Source: Diacronema lutheri
Lineage: Eukaryota > Haptophyta > Pavlovophyceae > Pavlovales > Pavlovaceae
NCBI GenBank assembly: GCA_019448385.1
Contig: JAGTXO010000006.1
Span: 124,001-188,000, forward strand
Length of the DNA: 64,000 nucleotides
Direction of reading: 5' to 3'
Made by a program: the position numbers and the translations under genes. Below the pieces are notes generated by a model. The model worked only from the letters and a program-made list of their open reading frames with translations. It was not told the DNA's origin and did not search any database. This document shows positions 1-9,675 of this stretch, piece by piece; the stretch's first letter is position 1; every line of letters starts with the position of its first letter.

Positions 1-2
1 CC

Positions 3-281
3 TCCATCCCGAACGGCGGCCTCGGCCAGGTGAGCGCCGCCTTCTGGCTGCTCGTGGTCGCGATCGGCATCCTCGCCGAGGTCGGCGAGATCACGCCGCT
101 CCTGCCGGAGGCGCGGATCGCGGGCGACCTGGGCTTTGACCCGCTCGGCCTCTTCGCCAAGATGACGGCGCAGGAGAAGCGGACGATGCAGGATAAGGAG
201 CTGGCGAACGGCCGCCTCGCGATGATTGCCATCACGGTGTTCGTCGTGCAGGAGTTCGTCTCCAAGAAGCCGACCTTCTGA
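3..281 (+). CDS. Light-harvesting chlorophyll a/c (fucoxanthin-type) protein, C-terminal part
   Basis: The 3' end of a gene that begins left of the window; the frame is open from base 3. The last 92 residues contain a hydrophobic stretch (FWLLVVAIGILAEVGE) followed by GDLGFDPLGL and the third chlorophyll-binding helix, KELANGRLAMIAITVFVVQEF. The E-x-x-N-G-R-L-A-M signature supplies Glu and Asn/Arg ligands typical of the LHC superfamily. The protein would sit in the thylakoid membrane and pass excitation energy to the photosystems. Which LHC subgroup (Lhcf, Lhcr, Lhcx) cannot be decided from this part. A CAG-GTGAGC string at 27-35 looks like a splice donor, but the reading continues into a good helix, so I read it as coding. 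Confidence 0.9.
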   Translation, partial: SIPNGGLGQVSAAFWLLVVAIGILAEVGEITPLLPEARIAGDLGFDPLGLFAKMTAQEKRTMQDKELANGRLAMIAITVFVVQEFVSKKPTF

Positions 282-377
282 AGCGCCCCCCGAGCCGCAC
301 GCCGGCGGCGCGCGCCACCCTCTCCGCGGCGCTCGTAGCTAAGCTTTCTGGCAACGCCCCTCTTAGAATATGAAATG

Positions 378-3300
378 TCACCAGCCGTCGCGGCCGTCCC
401 CCGCGTCAGAGCTGCCGCTCGCCGCTGAGGAGCACGCCGGCCCGAAGACGCGCTCGGCGAGCAGGAGGCGGCGGTGAACGGCGTGGGCCCACACGGCGCC
501 AAACCCGTAGGCGAGCGCGTGCGCGCGAGATCTCGCGCGCAGCCGGTGCAGGGCGCGGCCGGGCCGCGCGTCGGCGGCGAGCGCGCGCGCGACGACGGAG
601 TGCACGCCCGCGAGCGCCGCATCAAGCTTGGCGGCTGCGCTGCGTCGCGCGCGCGGCGCGTCGAGCGCGCGCGGCGAGCGGCGTGGCGGCGGTCGCGGCC
701 GTCGCAGCGCCCACCGGCGCAGCGCGGTCCGGAGCGCTCGCCGGCTGCCGAGCGCGCGCGCGCTCGCGCCGAGCGCGCGGCCGCACGCGGCGGCGCGGAT
801 CCGGCGCGAGCCGCGCGTCGCGCGCACGCGCCAGTCCGCCACGGCCGCCGCATCCCAGTCCACGCGCAACGCGCACCGTTCGGCGATCGCATGCCGCCAT
901 TCGCCGAGCGCTGCCGCCAGCAGGCGGCGCGCGCCGAGCACGGCGCAGCCGACGCGCAGCCGGCGCGCGGCAGCGAGCGCCGCGGCCACCGGCCACGCGT
1001 GCAAGGCGCGCCTGCGCGCGCGCCGCGCGCCGCGCGCCGCGCAGATGGCGAGGAGCATGGCGTGCGCGCACGCGCGCATCCACTGGCGGACGGCCGCGCG
1101 CGTGCGTGCGCCATCGACCCACATGCGGCGCTCGGACGCGCGCGCGCGCGCGTGCGCGCGCCACGCACCGAGCAGCTCGCGGTGCGCGCGCGCGTGCACG
1201 CGCCGGCGCGCGGCGCGCAGGGCCGCGCGCTGGCCCGCGCGCGTGCCCCGCGCCGCCCAGCGGCGCACGAGGCGCGCGAGGCGCACTCGGCCCGCGGCCG
1301 GCACGGAGCGGCGGCGCGCGCACGCCGCCGCCGCGTCGCGCCATCGACTGATGCACAACGCCACTCGCCACCGCCCGGCGCACGCCGATGCGCACGCAGC
1401 GCTCGGCGTGCGCTCCGCCGCCCAGCGCGCGAGCGCGGCCGCGCGGCGTCGACGGCGCGACGCGGCGGCCATCGTGACGGCCGCGACGCTGGAGGCGGCG
1501 CGCGCGGCGCGTGTGGCCGCCCAGCGGTGCAGCGCGCGCCGCGCGCCGCGCGTGCCGGCAGCGCTGCCGCCCGCGCCGAGCGGCGCGCGCCGCGGCGCCG
1601 CGGCGCGCGCGCGCCACGCGCGCATGGCGCGCGCGCGCGCCGCTCGGCCGAGGGCGCGCGCGAGCGACACGTCGGCCGCGCGCCGCTGGCGCCGCGCGTC
1701 GACGCGGCGCGCGCGCGCGCGCGCCGCCGCGGCGACCCACACGCCGAGCGCCGCGTGCGCAAGGCGCGCGCGCGCCAGCCCGGCGCGCGCTGCGGCGCGC
1801 AGCGCGGCGGCGCGCGCGGCCGCCCAGCGCGGCCACGCGAGCGCGCGCGCGTCCGAGCGCGGCGCGGAGCGGCGCGCGGCCGACTGTGCGAGCGCGCGCG
1901 CCGCCGCCGCGAGCGCCCACGCGCCGTGCGCGCGGCGCAGCGCCGTCGCCATCGCGATCCGGCGAGGCGCGCCATCCGCGCCGTCTGCGCGAGCCCAGCG
2001 CAGGAGCGCGCGGCGCGCGCGGCAGCGGCGGGGCAGGCGCGCGCACGCCGCGCCGCGCGCGGCGCGCGCGAGCCGGCGCAACTCGGCCGCGCGCGCGCGC
2101 AGCGCGCGCACGCCGCGCGCCTGCGCCGCCGCGCGCGCGCGCGCCGCCGCGGCGTGCGCGCGCGCGGCCCGCCGCCATCGTGCGTGCGACGCGCGGCGCG
2201 CGCAGCGCGCGGCGAGCGCGGCGGCGCGCGCGCTCGCCGCGCTCCGTCGCCGCCACGCGAGCGTGGCCGGACGCCACACGCGCAGCGCGGCGCTCGCCGC
2301 CGAGGCCGCGGCGAGCGCGGCGCCGAGGGTCGCGCGCTCGCCGCTGCACACGCGGCGGTTACGCGCCGCGGCGGCTGCGCGCCGCCAGCGGCCGAGCGCG
2401 CGCGCGCCGAGCGCGCACGCCGCGGCGCGCGCCGCGCCGTCGAGCCCAGCCGCCGCGTGCGCCGCCGCGCGCAAGCGAAGCAGTGCGGCGGCGTGCGCGC
2501 GCGCTCGGCCGATTTCGCCCAATGCCGCAGCCGCGGCCGCCGCGCTGCGGAACGGCGCGCGCTGCGCGGCGGCGCGCGCGCAGTGCGAGCGCCAGCGGCC
2601 ATCGGGCGACAAGGCGGCTGCCTGGCGCGCGCGCCGCACCGCGGCGGCCGCCACCGCGCGCCGGCGCGCGCCGGCGGCGCCCGCGCGCGCCGCCGCGTCC
2701 GCGCACGCGCGCCATACGCCAAGCGCCTCGCGCCCGACGGTGGCCTCGCGCGCGGCGCGCACGCGGTGCACGGCACGTGCGTGCGTGCGCCACGCCGCAC
2801 GCGCGCGCCACAGCTGCGCGCACGCCCGACCTCGGCCGCGCGCGCGCGCGGCGAGCCACGCGACCGCGCGCGCGCGCATCCGCGCGCCGGCCGCTCGCCG
2901 CCGCGCGGCCGCGCCGCACGCCGCGCGCAGCGCGCGCGCCATGCGCGCGCGCGCGGTGCGGCGCAGGCGCGCGCGCGCCGCTCCGAGCGCGCGCCGCGCC
3001 GCGAGCGCCACGGCCGCCGCGGTCGACCAGACGAGGCAGGCGCGGCGCAGCGCGTGCGCGCGTGCGACCCTAACGCTCGCCTCCGCGGTGCGCGTCGCGC
3101 CAGCGCGCTCGCGCCAGAGCGCGGCGCTCGCGCGCCGCCACCGAGCGAGCGCGAGAGCGGCACGCAGGATCGGCCTCGGGCGAGCCGCAGCGGCCGCGGC
3201 GGCCGCCGCCGCCGCCGTGGCGACCGCGTGTGCGAGCGCTCGCGTGCGCGCGCGGCTCGCCAGCCGCGCGGCTGCGGCCGCCCTCGCGCCGCGCGTGGCC

Positions 3301-3803
3301 GAGCGCTCGCGCCAGCGGCACGACGCGTGCGCCTGCGCACGCAGGGCCGCGCGCGTGCTCGCGCGCGCCGCCCGAGCGCGCGCGATGCCGCGCGCGCGCC
3401 AGCGCGAGATGGCTCGGCCGAGCGCGATTGCGCGCGCGGCGCTCGCCGGCGGGCCGAGCGCGACCGCCTGCCACGCGCGGAGCACGGCGCGGAGGCGCGT
3501 GCGCGCATGCTGCGCGATCGCCGCGGCGAGCACGGACTCGCTGCGGCGCCAGGCCGTCGAGACGGCCCGCCAGCCCGGACGCGGCGCGGTCGTCGACCCC
3601 GGCGCCGTTGGCTCCCAGCCGACGGGCGAGCGGCAATACTTGAGGTGCGAGAAGCGCGTGGGCGTGAACGACGTGGATGACACCTGCACGGACACCGCGC
3701 GCGGCCGCGCCGCCGCATCCGGGCGGTCGAGCGGGTTCGTGACGAACGAGCTCGAGAACTGGGAGCGGCGATGGAAGTGGGGCGACATTTTGGGGCGGTC
3801 CAT
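378..3803 (-). CDS. Large Ala/Arg/Trp repeat protein, possibly Sfi1/centrin-binding-like
   Basis: About 1,140 residues from the Met at 3803; the frame is open further up to 3926 but that part covers inverted repeats and is probably not coding. The protein is almost entirely Ala and Arg with regularly spaced Trp in units such as LLGAWRAHARARA, LARLVRRWAARG and LGEWRHAIAERC, roughly 25-40 residues apart. This resembles Sfi1-type centrin-binding repeats (L-x-x-W on a long helix). Basal bodies or centrin fibres would be the expected site; this is inference. Caution: base composition is extreme and two plus-strand frames (474-3680 and 628-4011) are equally open, so a non-coding GC-rich block is possible. 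The tryptophan periodicity, seen only in this frame, is why I prefer it. The first 40-80 residues (MDRPKMSPHFHRRS...) have a more ordinary composition. Confidence 0.5.
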   Translation of the reverse strand: MDRPKMSPHFHRRSQFSSSFVTNPLDRPDAAARPRAVSVQVSSTSFTPTRFSHLKYCRSPVGWEPTAPGSTTAPRPGWRAVSTAWRRSESVLAAAIAQHARTRLRAVLRAWQAVALGPPASAARAIALGRAISRWRARGIARARAARASTRAALRAQAHASCRWRERSATRGARAAAAARLASRARTRALAHAVATAAAAAAAAAAARPRPILRAALALARWRRASAALWRERAGATRTAEASVRVARAHALRRACLVWSTAAAVALAARRALGAARARLRRTARARMARALRAACGAAARRRAAGARMRARAVAWLAARARGRGRACAQLWRARAAWRTHARAVHRVRAAREATVGREALGVWRACADAAARAGAAGARRRAVAAAAVRRARQAAALSPDGRWRSHCARAAAQRAPFRSAAAAAAALGEIGRARAHAAALLRLRAAAHAAAGLDGAARAAACALGARALGRWRRAAAAARNRRVCSGERATLGAALAAASAASAALRVWRPATLAWRRRSAASARAAALAARCARRASHARWRRAARAHAAAARARAAAQARGVRALRARAAELRRLARAARGAACARLPRRCRARRALLRWARADGADGAPRRIAMATALRRAHGAWALAAAARALAQSAARRSAPRSDARALAWPRWAAARAAALRAAARAGLARARLAHAALGVWVAAAARARARRVDARRQRRAADVSLARALGRAARARAMRAWRARAAAPRRAPLGAGGSAAGTRGARRALHRWAATRAARAASSVAAVTMAAASRRRRRAAALARWAAERTPSAACASACAGRWRVALCISRWRDAAAACARRRSVPAAGRVRLARLVRRWAARGTRAGQRAALRAARRRVHARAHRELLGAWRAHARARASERRMWVDGARTRAAVRQWMRACAHAMLLAICAARGARRARRRALHAWPVAAALAAARRLRVGCAVLGARRLLAAALGEWRHAIAERCALRVDWDAAAVADWRVRATRGSRRIRAAACGRALGASARALGSRRALRTALRRWALRRPRPPPRRSPRALDAPRARRSAAAKLDAALAGVHSVVARALAADARPGRALHRLRARSRAHALAYGFGAVWAHAVHRRLLLAERVFGPACSSAASGSSDAGDGRDGW

Positions 3804-3820
3804 AGTACTGTATAAGAATG

Positions 3821-3839
3821 GTAACCGTAATATGGTTAC
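3821..3839. repeat. Short inverted repeat upstream of the Sfi1-like gene
   Basis: Arms GTAACC (3821-3826) and GGTTAC (3834-3839) with a 7-base AT-rich spacer. It lies in a locally AT-rich patch (3800-3840) immediately upstream of the preferred start codon of the minus-strand gene, so it may be part of its promoter or leader. No factor is assigned. Confidence 0.4.
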
Positions 3840-3899
3840 GTACTGCGCGCAGGACGCGAGAGCCGAGATGGCACTCGCCGCCCCGGCCATTTTTGCCAC

Positions 3900-3931
3900 C
3901 GCACATGGGCGGACGCGTCCGCCCATGTGCG
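3900..3931. repeat. Perfect 32-bp palindrome between two minus-strand genes
   Basis: Every base from 3900 to 3915 pairs with its partner from 3931 back to 3916, giving a 16-bp hairpin stem with no loop, centred on ACGCGT. It sits between the 3' end of the methyltransferase gene (3944) and the start of the Sfi1-like gene (3803). Possible roles are a 3'-end/transcript boundary, a dimer-binding site or a mobile-element footprint; none can be chosen from sequence. Confidence 0.85.
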
Positions 3932-3943
3932 TTTCGAAGAACG

Positions 3944-4032
3944 TTACGCGCTCGCGACCGCGTCTGCGTGGGCATCGTCGCCGCCGCGCAGCAGCTGCTC
4001 AAGGGAGATGATTGGCGCAGGCTCGGCCGCGT

Positions 4033-4085
<53 letters not shown>

Positions 4086-5017
4086 TTCGACGGCGGGCTC
4101 GCAATCCGCTGCAGGATCGCGAGCAGCTCGGGCGCGAACGGCGGACGCGCGACGCGCGCGCGCGTGAGCGCATCGCGCGCCATGGCGCTGAGCGCGACGG
4201 CCGTTAGCGGCGCGACGCCGGGCGCCGCGCGGATCGCGACGAGGACGAGGTTTGCCTCCTGCCCCGCCACGCGAACGCCGTACACGCGGCCGACCGCCGC
4301 GTCGGCCGCGCGCGCAAACGCCGACATCTGCGCATGCTCAGCCGACCCGGCAGGGCCGTGCCAGATGTTCGCGACGAGCACGCCGCGGCCGGGCTCGAGC
4401 AACTCCGCGCAGCGCTCGAGGAACGCGCGGCTCTGCAAGTGCGCGGGTACGCGCCCGTGGCTGTCGTACGCGTCGAGCGCGATGCACACCGCACGCGCGC
4501 GCTCGTCCTCGTCTGCGGCGAGCTGCGCGAGCGCGCGCGCGCCGTCGTCAACGATGAGCTCGAAGGGCAGCGGATTACGCAGCTGCTCGCGCGCGACGGA
4601 AGCGACGAGACTAGACAGCTCGATCGCGCGCACCGCGACGCCCGCGCAGTGGTGCGCGCACCACAGCGGCAGCGAGCCTGCACCGAGCCCAACGCACAAC
4701 ACGCGCGGCGCACGCGCGCCGTCGCGCGCGCGGGCCGTCGCGAGCGGCTGCTCGCGCCAGAGCGCGCCGAACGCGTACGCGGTGGCCGCGGCCGTGCGCA
4801 CGTACTCGAAGCCGATCACGCTCGGCTCGCACTCGCCCTCGGCGCGGCCAGCGTCGCGCCCCGCCCGCTCGGCCGGCTCGTGCGGCACAAACGTCATGCC
4901 CTGCTCGACCGCGCCCAGGTAGAGCACGCGCCACGGGCCGTGCCGGAGCGCGGCGATACCGCCCGCGTGCTCCGCCGGCCCCGCGCGCAGCCGGAGCAGC
5001 TCAATGGGCGGGCTCAT
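3944..5017 (-). CDS. Spermidine-synthase-fold SAM-dependent methyltransferase-like protein
   Basis: 357 residues from the ATG at 5017 (MSPPIELLRLRAGP). The open frame continues upstream through a poly-G-encoded glycine run, which I treat as leader. The centre carries a class I SAM-binding motif, RVLCVGLGAGSLPLW, followed by an acidic strand end (VRAIELSS) and FELIVDDGARAL, then LDAYDSHGRVPAHLQS and a GVLVANIW strand. This order matches spermidine-synthase-like methyltransferases of the METTL13/EEF1AKNMT C-terminal type rather than a true polyamine synthase. The last 50 residues hold a (GA)n stretch encoded by GCCCGC repeats at about 4036-4085. The substrate is unknown; protein lysine methylation is a guess from family resemblance. 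Confidence 0.75.
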
Positions 5018-5138
5018 CCGCAAGTGGTAGTAACTGGCGCGGCAGAGAGAGGGCGCGAACAGCCCGCGCGCGCGCGCGCGTCGGAACGCACCGCGCGCGC
5101 GCGCGCGCGACGCAGCGCGGATGCGTGCCGCTGCGGTG

Positions 5139-5161
5139 CCCCCCCCCCCCCCCCCCCCCCC
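5139..5161. repeat. Poly-C run (23 bases)
   Basis: Uninterrupted C on the plus strand (G on the transcribed strand) in the 157-bp gap between the SETD7-like gene and the methyltransferase gene. One of at least six such homopolymer runs in this window. Confidence 0.95.
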
Positions 5162-5174
5162 TGCGCTGCGCGTA

Positions 5175-6410
5175 CTATCCGTCCTCGTCGCGCCGCTCGG
5201 CGTATGCGCGGAACCAGCCGGGCAGCGCAGCACCGCCCGACAGCTGCGCGTGCTCGGCGAAGAGCGGGTAATCGACGCTCAGCTCGCGCCCAGCGCACAC
5301 GCCAGCGCCCGGTCGCACGCGCACGCACGCACACCGGCCAAAGCGCGGATGGACGAAGGGCGCGTACTCGCAGTTTGACGAGAACGAGTGGTTGGCCATG
5401 TGTCCGCGCGACGCCGCGTACACGCCGCCCGCGCCGTCGGGCGCACCGCACGCGTCCAGCGGCACGAGCACGGCGTCGGATTCGTCCAGCGCCAGCGCGT
5501 GCGCGCGCGGCGCCGAGCGGAGCAGAGCGGCACGCGCCGCGCTGATGCGCTGGCCGGAGAAGAAGGCGACAACCTCGCCAGGCAGGAGTGCACGTGCTGC
5601 CCACAGGCCGAGCCCCGCGCTGCCGCCCAGCGACGACGGCGCGACGACAGTTCGCTCAAGTTCGTACGGCTCAGCGAGCAGCGGGTCGCCGCCGGCAAAG
5701 ACGCCCTCCTTCGGTTCGCCGTGCGCGAACGCGGGCCCGCGCGGCGGCGGGCGCGGCAGCGGCGGGACGGGCAGGGCGCGTGCGAGCGCGAGCGCGCGCG
5801 CCGCCGCCGTCGGATTGGCGCGCAGCGCGCTCGGCAGCGACGGGCGCGCGCCACCGCGTCCGGCCAGTTGCGGCAGCGCCGCCGCGTCGCCGCCGTCGCA
5901 TTCGGACGCAGGTGCCGCGCGAGGCGGGTCGAGATGACAAAAGCGCGCGCGAAGCATCAGACCATCGCGCCATTCGCCGAGCAGCGCGCCGCTGCGCCTA
6001 CACGGGAAGTGGTACGCGCACGCGCTCCCGTGCAGCGCGCCGTCGCGCCAGCTCCCCTCGAGGCTGCCGCCGTCCTCGCGCAGCTCCATCCCGTAGCCGC
6101 TCCTTGCGCCTCCCGAGTAGGCGCCAGCGTACCTGATCGTACCGTCGGGCGCGAGCTCGAGCACGTGCCCGTCAAGCGAGCCGCGCGTGTACGTGCCGTG
6201 CACCGTCGAGCCGTCCGCGGCCGTGTAGACTGCCGCGCCGTGCAGCTCGTCGTCCTCCCATTCGCCCGCGACCCACGCCTCGGAGCCGTCATCCTCATCG
6301 GTCAGGATGAGTGTACCACGGCCATGCCGCTGCCCACGCTCGTCCACGCTCCCCTCGTACCGTGCGTGCTCTGCGAGCGCGAGCGTGCGCCGACGCTTGC
6401 GTGGGCCCAT
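5175..6410 (-). CDS. MORN-repeat SET-domain lysine methyltransferase (SETD7-like)
   Basis: 411 residues from the ATG at 6410 (MGPRKRRRTLALAEH, a basic possible nuclear signal). Residues about 20-150 hold MORN-type units (YEGSVDERGQRHGRGTL, VAGEWEDDELHGAAVY, YAGAYSGGARSGYGMEL, LEGSWRDGALHGSA, LGEWRDG). A low-complexity linker follows, then a SET domain: GLGLWAARALLPGEVVAFFSG at its start and GHMANHSFSSNCEYAPF with the NHS core that binds SAM, ending in GRELSVDYPLF. The MORN-then-SET order is that of animal SETD7 (SET7/9), which monomethylates histone H3K4 and many other proteins. The length is close to the human protein (366). Substrates in this alga are not known. Upstream M codons (to 6608) give no MORN-like sequence. 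Confidence 0.88.
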   Translation of the reverse strand: MGPRKRRRTLALAEHARYEGSVDERGQRHGRGTLILTDEDDGSEAWVAGEWEDDELHGAAVYTAADGSTVHGTYTRGSLDGHVLELAPDGTIRYAGAYSGGARSGYGMELREDGGSLEGSWRDGALHGSACAYHFPCRRSGALLGEWRDGLMLRARFCHLDPPRAAPASECDGGDAAALPQLAGRGGARPSLPSALRANPTAAARALALARALPVPPLPRPPPRGPAFAHGEPKEGVFAGGDPLLAEPYELERTVVAPSSLGGSAGLGLWAARALLPGEVVAFFSGQRISAARAALLRSAPRAHALALDESDAVLVPLDACGAPDGAGGVYAASRGHMANHSFSSNCEYAPFVHPRFGRCACVRVRPGAGVCAGRELSVDYPLFAEHAQLSGGAALPGWFRAYAERRDEDG

Positions 6411-7312
6411 CGTGCGCCGCGAGAAGGGCGGGAAAAAATGAAAAATATGGGACAGGAGAACCTGGACCGCCGTCCCCAACGCGACCATCCTGACCTGCGC
6501 TTCGACCAGCTCACCCACCGGAGCGACGAGTTGGTCGAGCCGAACGAGGCCAAGCGCGCCCTTGCCTTCGTCCTCCTTTTGCCCACCTTTCTCTTGCGCC
6601 GTCTGCATCTGCGCGGATGCGCGCCAGCGCGTTCAGGGTGCGCCCACTTGGTCGAACCGAATGACGGCGCACGATCATCGTGCGCCAAGACGACACGTCC
6701 ATCCTGCCGCCTCGGCCTCCTCGCAACTGGGCGCGAGGCTGACCGCCCCTCGCTCAACCTCCTCCTCTTTCACAACGCGGGCGAGTGGGACCTGAGTGCG
6801 TGCGCGCGGACAACCTAGCCGTGCGGCTCGCGCTTGGCCTGCCCTCCTTCCTTTGGCTCACCGGCACGCTGATCGTGACCATCGCCGTCCGGACAAGTGG
6901 CTTCGACGCAGGGCGCTGTCGCCAACTTGATGCGTCTCTGCTCGCACGCACTCGGTCGCTCGCGCTATGGCCTCGCCGGGAGGTTGTCCGCGCGCAGACC
7001 GACGAATGAAGCTGCACAGACCGACGAAGAGGCACACGCACATCGTGTCGTCAGTCTGTGCAACCGCCGGGCCATGTCGCGTGGTAAGGCCTCGCGAGCG
7101 CCGCTCTCCAAAAGCCCGGGAATGTCATGGTGCATGCTTGCGTCCGTGTGCGGGCCATCACATGCGTCGACTCGCTGGCATGGGCGTTCGCGGCAACCCA
7201 GCCGCGCGCTGCTCACTGCTGCGTGCTGAGTGCTGACTGTGAAAATCAGCTGGAAAAATTAAAGTTCAATACCTGCAAATCCGACCGTTGGCTGCGGCGT
7301 GGCCACCACCGC
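6411..7312. other. Intergenic region between divergent genes
   Basis: About 900 bp with no convincing gene. It separates the SETD7-like gene (minus) from the RING gene (plus) and should contain both promoters. Visible structure: a 21-bp palindrome with one central base at 6666-6686 (arms GGCGCACGAT/ATCGTGCGCC), a 16-bp inverted repeat with arms near 6804-6819 and 6983-6998, and a weak repeated TTGGTCGARCCGAA element near 6530 and 6650. I see no TATA element or RNA gene. Confidence 0.5.
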
Positions 7313-8810
7313 ATGGGGCGGCCGGACGAGGTGCGCCATGCGATGGAAGAGCGGCAGCGCAAGTGGATGTCTGAGCGATCCGCCGAGGAGGCGCGCCGCG
7401 ACGTGCAGGCCGAGCTCGCCGCCGCAGCCGCCGCGCGCGGCGCACGTGCCCCTGCATCGGCGGCGCGCGGACCGCCGGCGGGCTACTCGTCGCATGCAAG
7501 CGCGGCACAGGCTGCGGCGGCGCGCGCGCACGCGTGCACCGCCTCGGACGGGCATGACGGCCTGGCACACAGCATTGGCACGCCCGCCGAGCTTGCTGGG
7601 CCCGGCGCGCACGTCGTGCTCGACCGCATCACTGAGCGGCTCGCGCAGGTGCGCGGCCGTACCGCCGGCCACGCGCGGCGCCCGCCCGCGGCCGCTGGCG
7701 CGCGCGACGCGCGCGCGCGCGCGTGCTGGGCAGGCCTGCGTGCAGCGCGCGCGCACGCCCGCGCCAGTGGGCCCGAACCTCCTCCGCGCCCGCCTCACGC
7801 CAGCCTGCGCGCGCGCGTGTACACACGCGCAGAGGATGCGATCTGAGCTTGCGGCCGAGCTCTCGCGCGAGTCGGCCAAGGCGCAGCACGCGCAGCGCGA
7901 GCGCTCGCAGCGCGCGGAGTCGCGACTCTCCGCCGAGGTCGCATCGCACACCTGCCCCATTTGCTACGAGCTCATGGCGGGCACCGACAACGGCCCGGTC
8001 CTCCTCGTGCCGTGCGGACACACGCTCTGCGCGGCGTGCGTGGCGCGTATCGACGCGCACGCGCACAGCGGGCAGCGGCGCGCGGCGTGCCCCATCTGCC
8101 GCGCGCCCGTCGATTCGCGCGCGCCCAACGTCTCGCTTCGCTCGATCGTCAACGCGCTGCTCGCCACGCGCGATGCCGTCCGCTCCGCGGCCGCAGCCGC
8201 TCCGCACGCCTCCGAGATTGCGGCCGCCATGCTCACAGCCGCGCAGCCGCGCGCGGATGGCGGCGGCGGTGGCGGCGGCGGCGGCGCGTTCGACGACGCA
8301 GGCCACCGGGCTACCAGCGGCTGCGGCGCGAGCGTATATGCGCCCGCGAGCGTGGCCGATGCCGAGGCGCGCGCCGACGCGCGCCGTTACGCCTCGCAGT
8401 TTCAGTCCTTCTGCATGCGCGCAGCGGTGCTCGCGCACGAGGCGGAGGACACGCGGGGTGCGATTGAGAGCGCCGCCGTCAAGGCTGGCACGGCGCACGC
8501 CGTGCTCGTCCACCTGCGCGCCGAGCGCGCCACGGCGGACGAGCGCGCGCGCGCGGCCGCGGCCGAGGCGGCGCTGCTCGCCGAGCAGGAGGTGGAGCAG
8601 GCTGAACGGCTGCGCGGACTGCGCGCGCATGAGGCGGAGCTGCGCGAGCAGCTGGCGCTCCTCGAGCGCACGCTTGAGCCGCTGCGCACCGAGGCCGACA
8701 AGGCTCGCTTCCTCGCGCTGCAGCTTGACCCGTCCACGCAGCTCGACGATGGGCTCGGCGCAGGCGGCCCTGCCGCTTGCACGCGCGCCCAGTCCCGCGC
8801 GTGGGACTGA
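7313..8810 (+). CDS. RING-finger protein with C-terminal coiled coil
   Basis: Two exons, 7313-7648 and 7833-8810, joined by a 184-nt phase-0 intron (CAG|GTGCGC ... CGCAG|AGG); 437 residues. The start is the ATG of MGRPDEVRHAMEERQRKW. The C3HC4 RING spans about residues 148-195: CPICYEL, then PCGHTLCAACVARI and CPICRAPV, with all eight zinc ligands in place. After a glycine run comes a long charged helix (about residues 290-410; AAAAEAALLAEQEVEQAERL) likely to form a coiled coil. The arrangement suggests an E3 ubiquitin ligase, with the N-terminal and coiled-coil parts choosing partners. No closer subfamily is recognised. Confidence 0.82.
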
Positions 8811-8915
8811 AGTGGTCCCAGCGTACGGACGCGACGAGGGAAAATGCGCCGAGGTCCTCATTTGGCAGATCATGATCAGTGACTGCAGGCTGGCACGTGT
8901 CATGAATCTCATCGC

Positions 8916-9609
8916 TCATCCTCCAAAGTCAGGCGCGAGGTCGCCCGCCGCGATCAGTTTCCTGCGCTCGCCCTCGAGCTGAAGGCCGCAGACGCAAGAC
9001 GGCGCCGGCCAGGCGGCGGGAGCAACGCCGGGGGTGAGCGCCGCGCCGGCTGGCACCCTCGCGCCGCTGGGGGGACAGCGCGCGCGCGCGCACCACTTTG
9101 CGTACTCGGCTGAGGGAGCCCTCGTCCGCGCCCTCGCAGCACTCGGGCGAGTAGCGCGGGCCGCGGATAGTCACCAGCCCCATCACCACCATGTCAGCCC
9201 CGCTCCACTCGCACGGCATCGTCTTGCGCAGCGCGTTGTACACGTTCTGCACCTGGTTGCTCACGGCGGTGTTGATGTGGTTCGCGTCGTCGAGGGCCTT
9301 CTCGATGGCCTTCTTCTCGCGCTTCTTGATGCTCTCGACCGATGTGAGGGGCACGTCGTCGTCGGCGCCGGATGGCGCGCTCGCACCTTCAACCGCCTCG
9401 ACGCTTGTCGCGTGCTCGCCTCTGGCGATGACCCAGTGCTTGAGGCTCGAGCCGGGCTCCGTGGGCACGCTGAGCGCAAGCGTGTGGCTCGACGGGTCGT
9501 ACGAGTGGAGCTCGCCGTGCACCTTCTCACCGTCCGAAAGCTTCGCCACCACCACCTTTCCCACGAGCGCGGCGATCTGCTGCGCGCTCGCGCTCGCGCT
9601 CTGCGCCAT
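8916..9609 (-). CDS. LSM12: LSM12 homologue
   Basis: Two exons, 9609-9094 and 8978-8916, with a 115-nt intron (GTG|GTGCGC ... TTCAG|CTCGAG, phase 0); 192 residues, against 195 in human LSM12. The N-terminal Sm-like part is LVGKVVVAKLSDGEKVHGELHSYD. The anticodon-like domain is KREKKAIEKALDDANHIN ... RKTMPCEWSGADMVVMG ... GPRYSPECCEG. The spliced C-terminus reads SRVRKVLEGERRKLIAAG, matching the family pattern HVRKIVE. LSM12 proteins bind RNA and are linked to poly(A)/ataxin-2 complexes and, in animals, tRNA-splicing or NAADP responses. Unspliced, the frame would end in unrelated arginine-rich sequence, which supports the intron. The gene is head-to-head with the HAD hydrolase. Confidence 0.9.
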
Positions 9610-9675
9610 ACCTGTCTGCCGGAGGGAGTGGGCCTCTCTTCGAGCGCACCACAGGACTGGCGCACTTTTTCGGCC
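9610..9675. promoter_or_regulatory. 66-bp divergent intergenic region (LSM12 / HAD hydrolase)
   Basis: Only 66 bp separate the two start codons, so both transcripts must start within this stretch or inside the opposite gene. A C/T-rich segment (GGGCCTCTCTTCG) is present; no TATA element is seen. Confidence 0.55.

Noticed and set aside
474-4011. Two plus-strand open frames of more than 1,000 codons (474-3680, 628-4011)
   Set aside because: Arg/Ala/Pro-only composition without periodic hydrophobic or aromatic residues; they mirror the minus-strand frame in GC-rich sequence.
5017-5233. Longer N-terminus of the methyltransferase through the poly-G run
   Set aside because: It would be encoded by a homopolymer of unstable length; the ATG at 5017 starts right before the family-like sequence.
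6754-7236. Cluster of 60-110-codon frames between SETD7-like and RING genes
   Set aside because: No domain, no splice support, and frames on both strands overlap.
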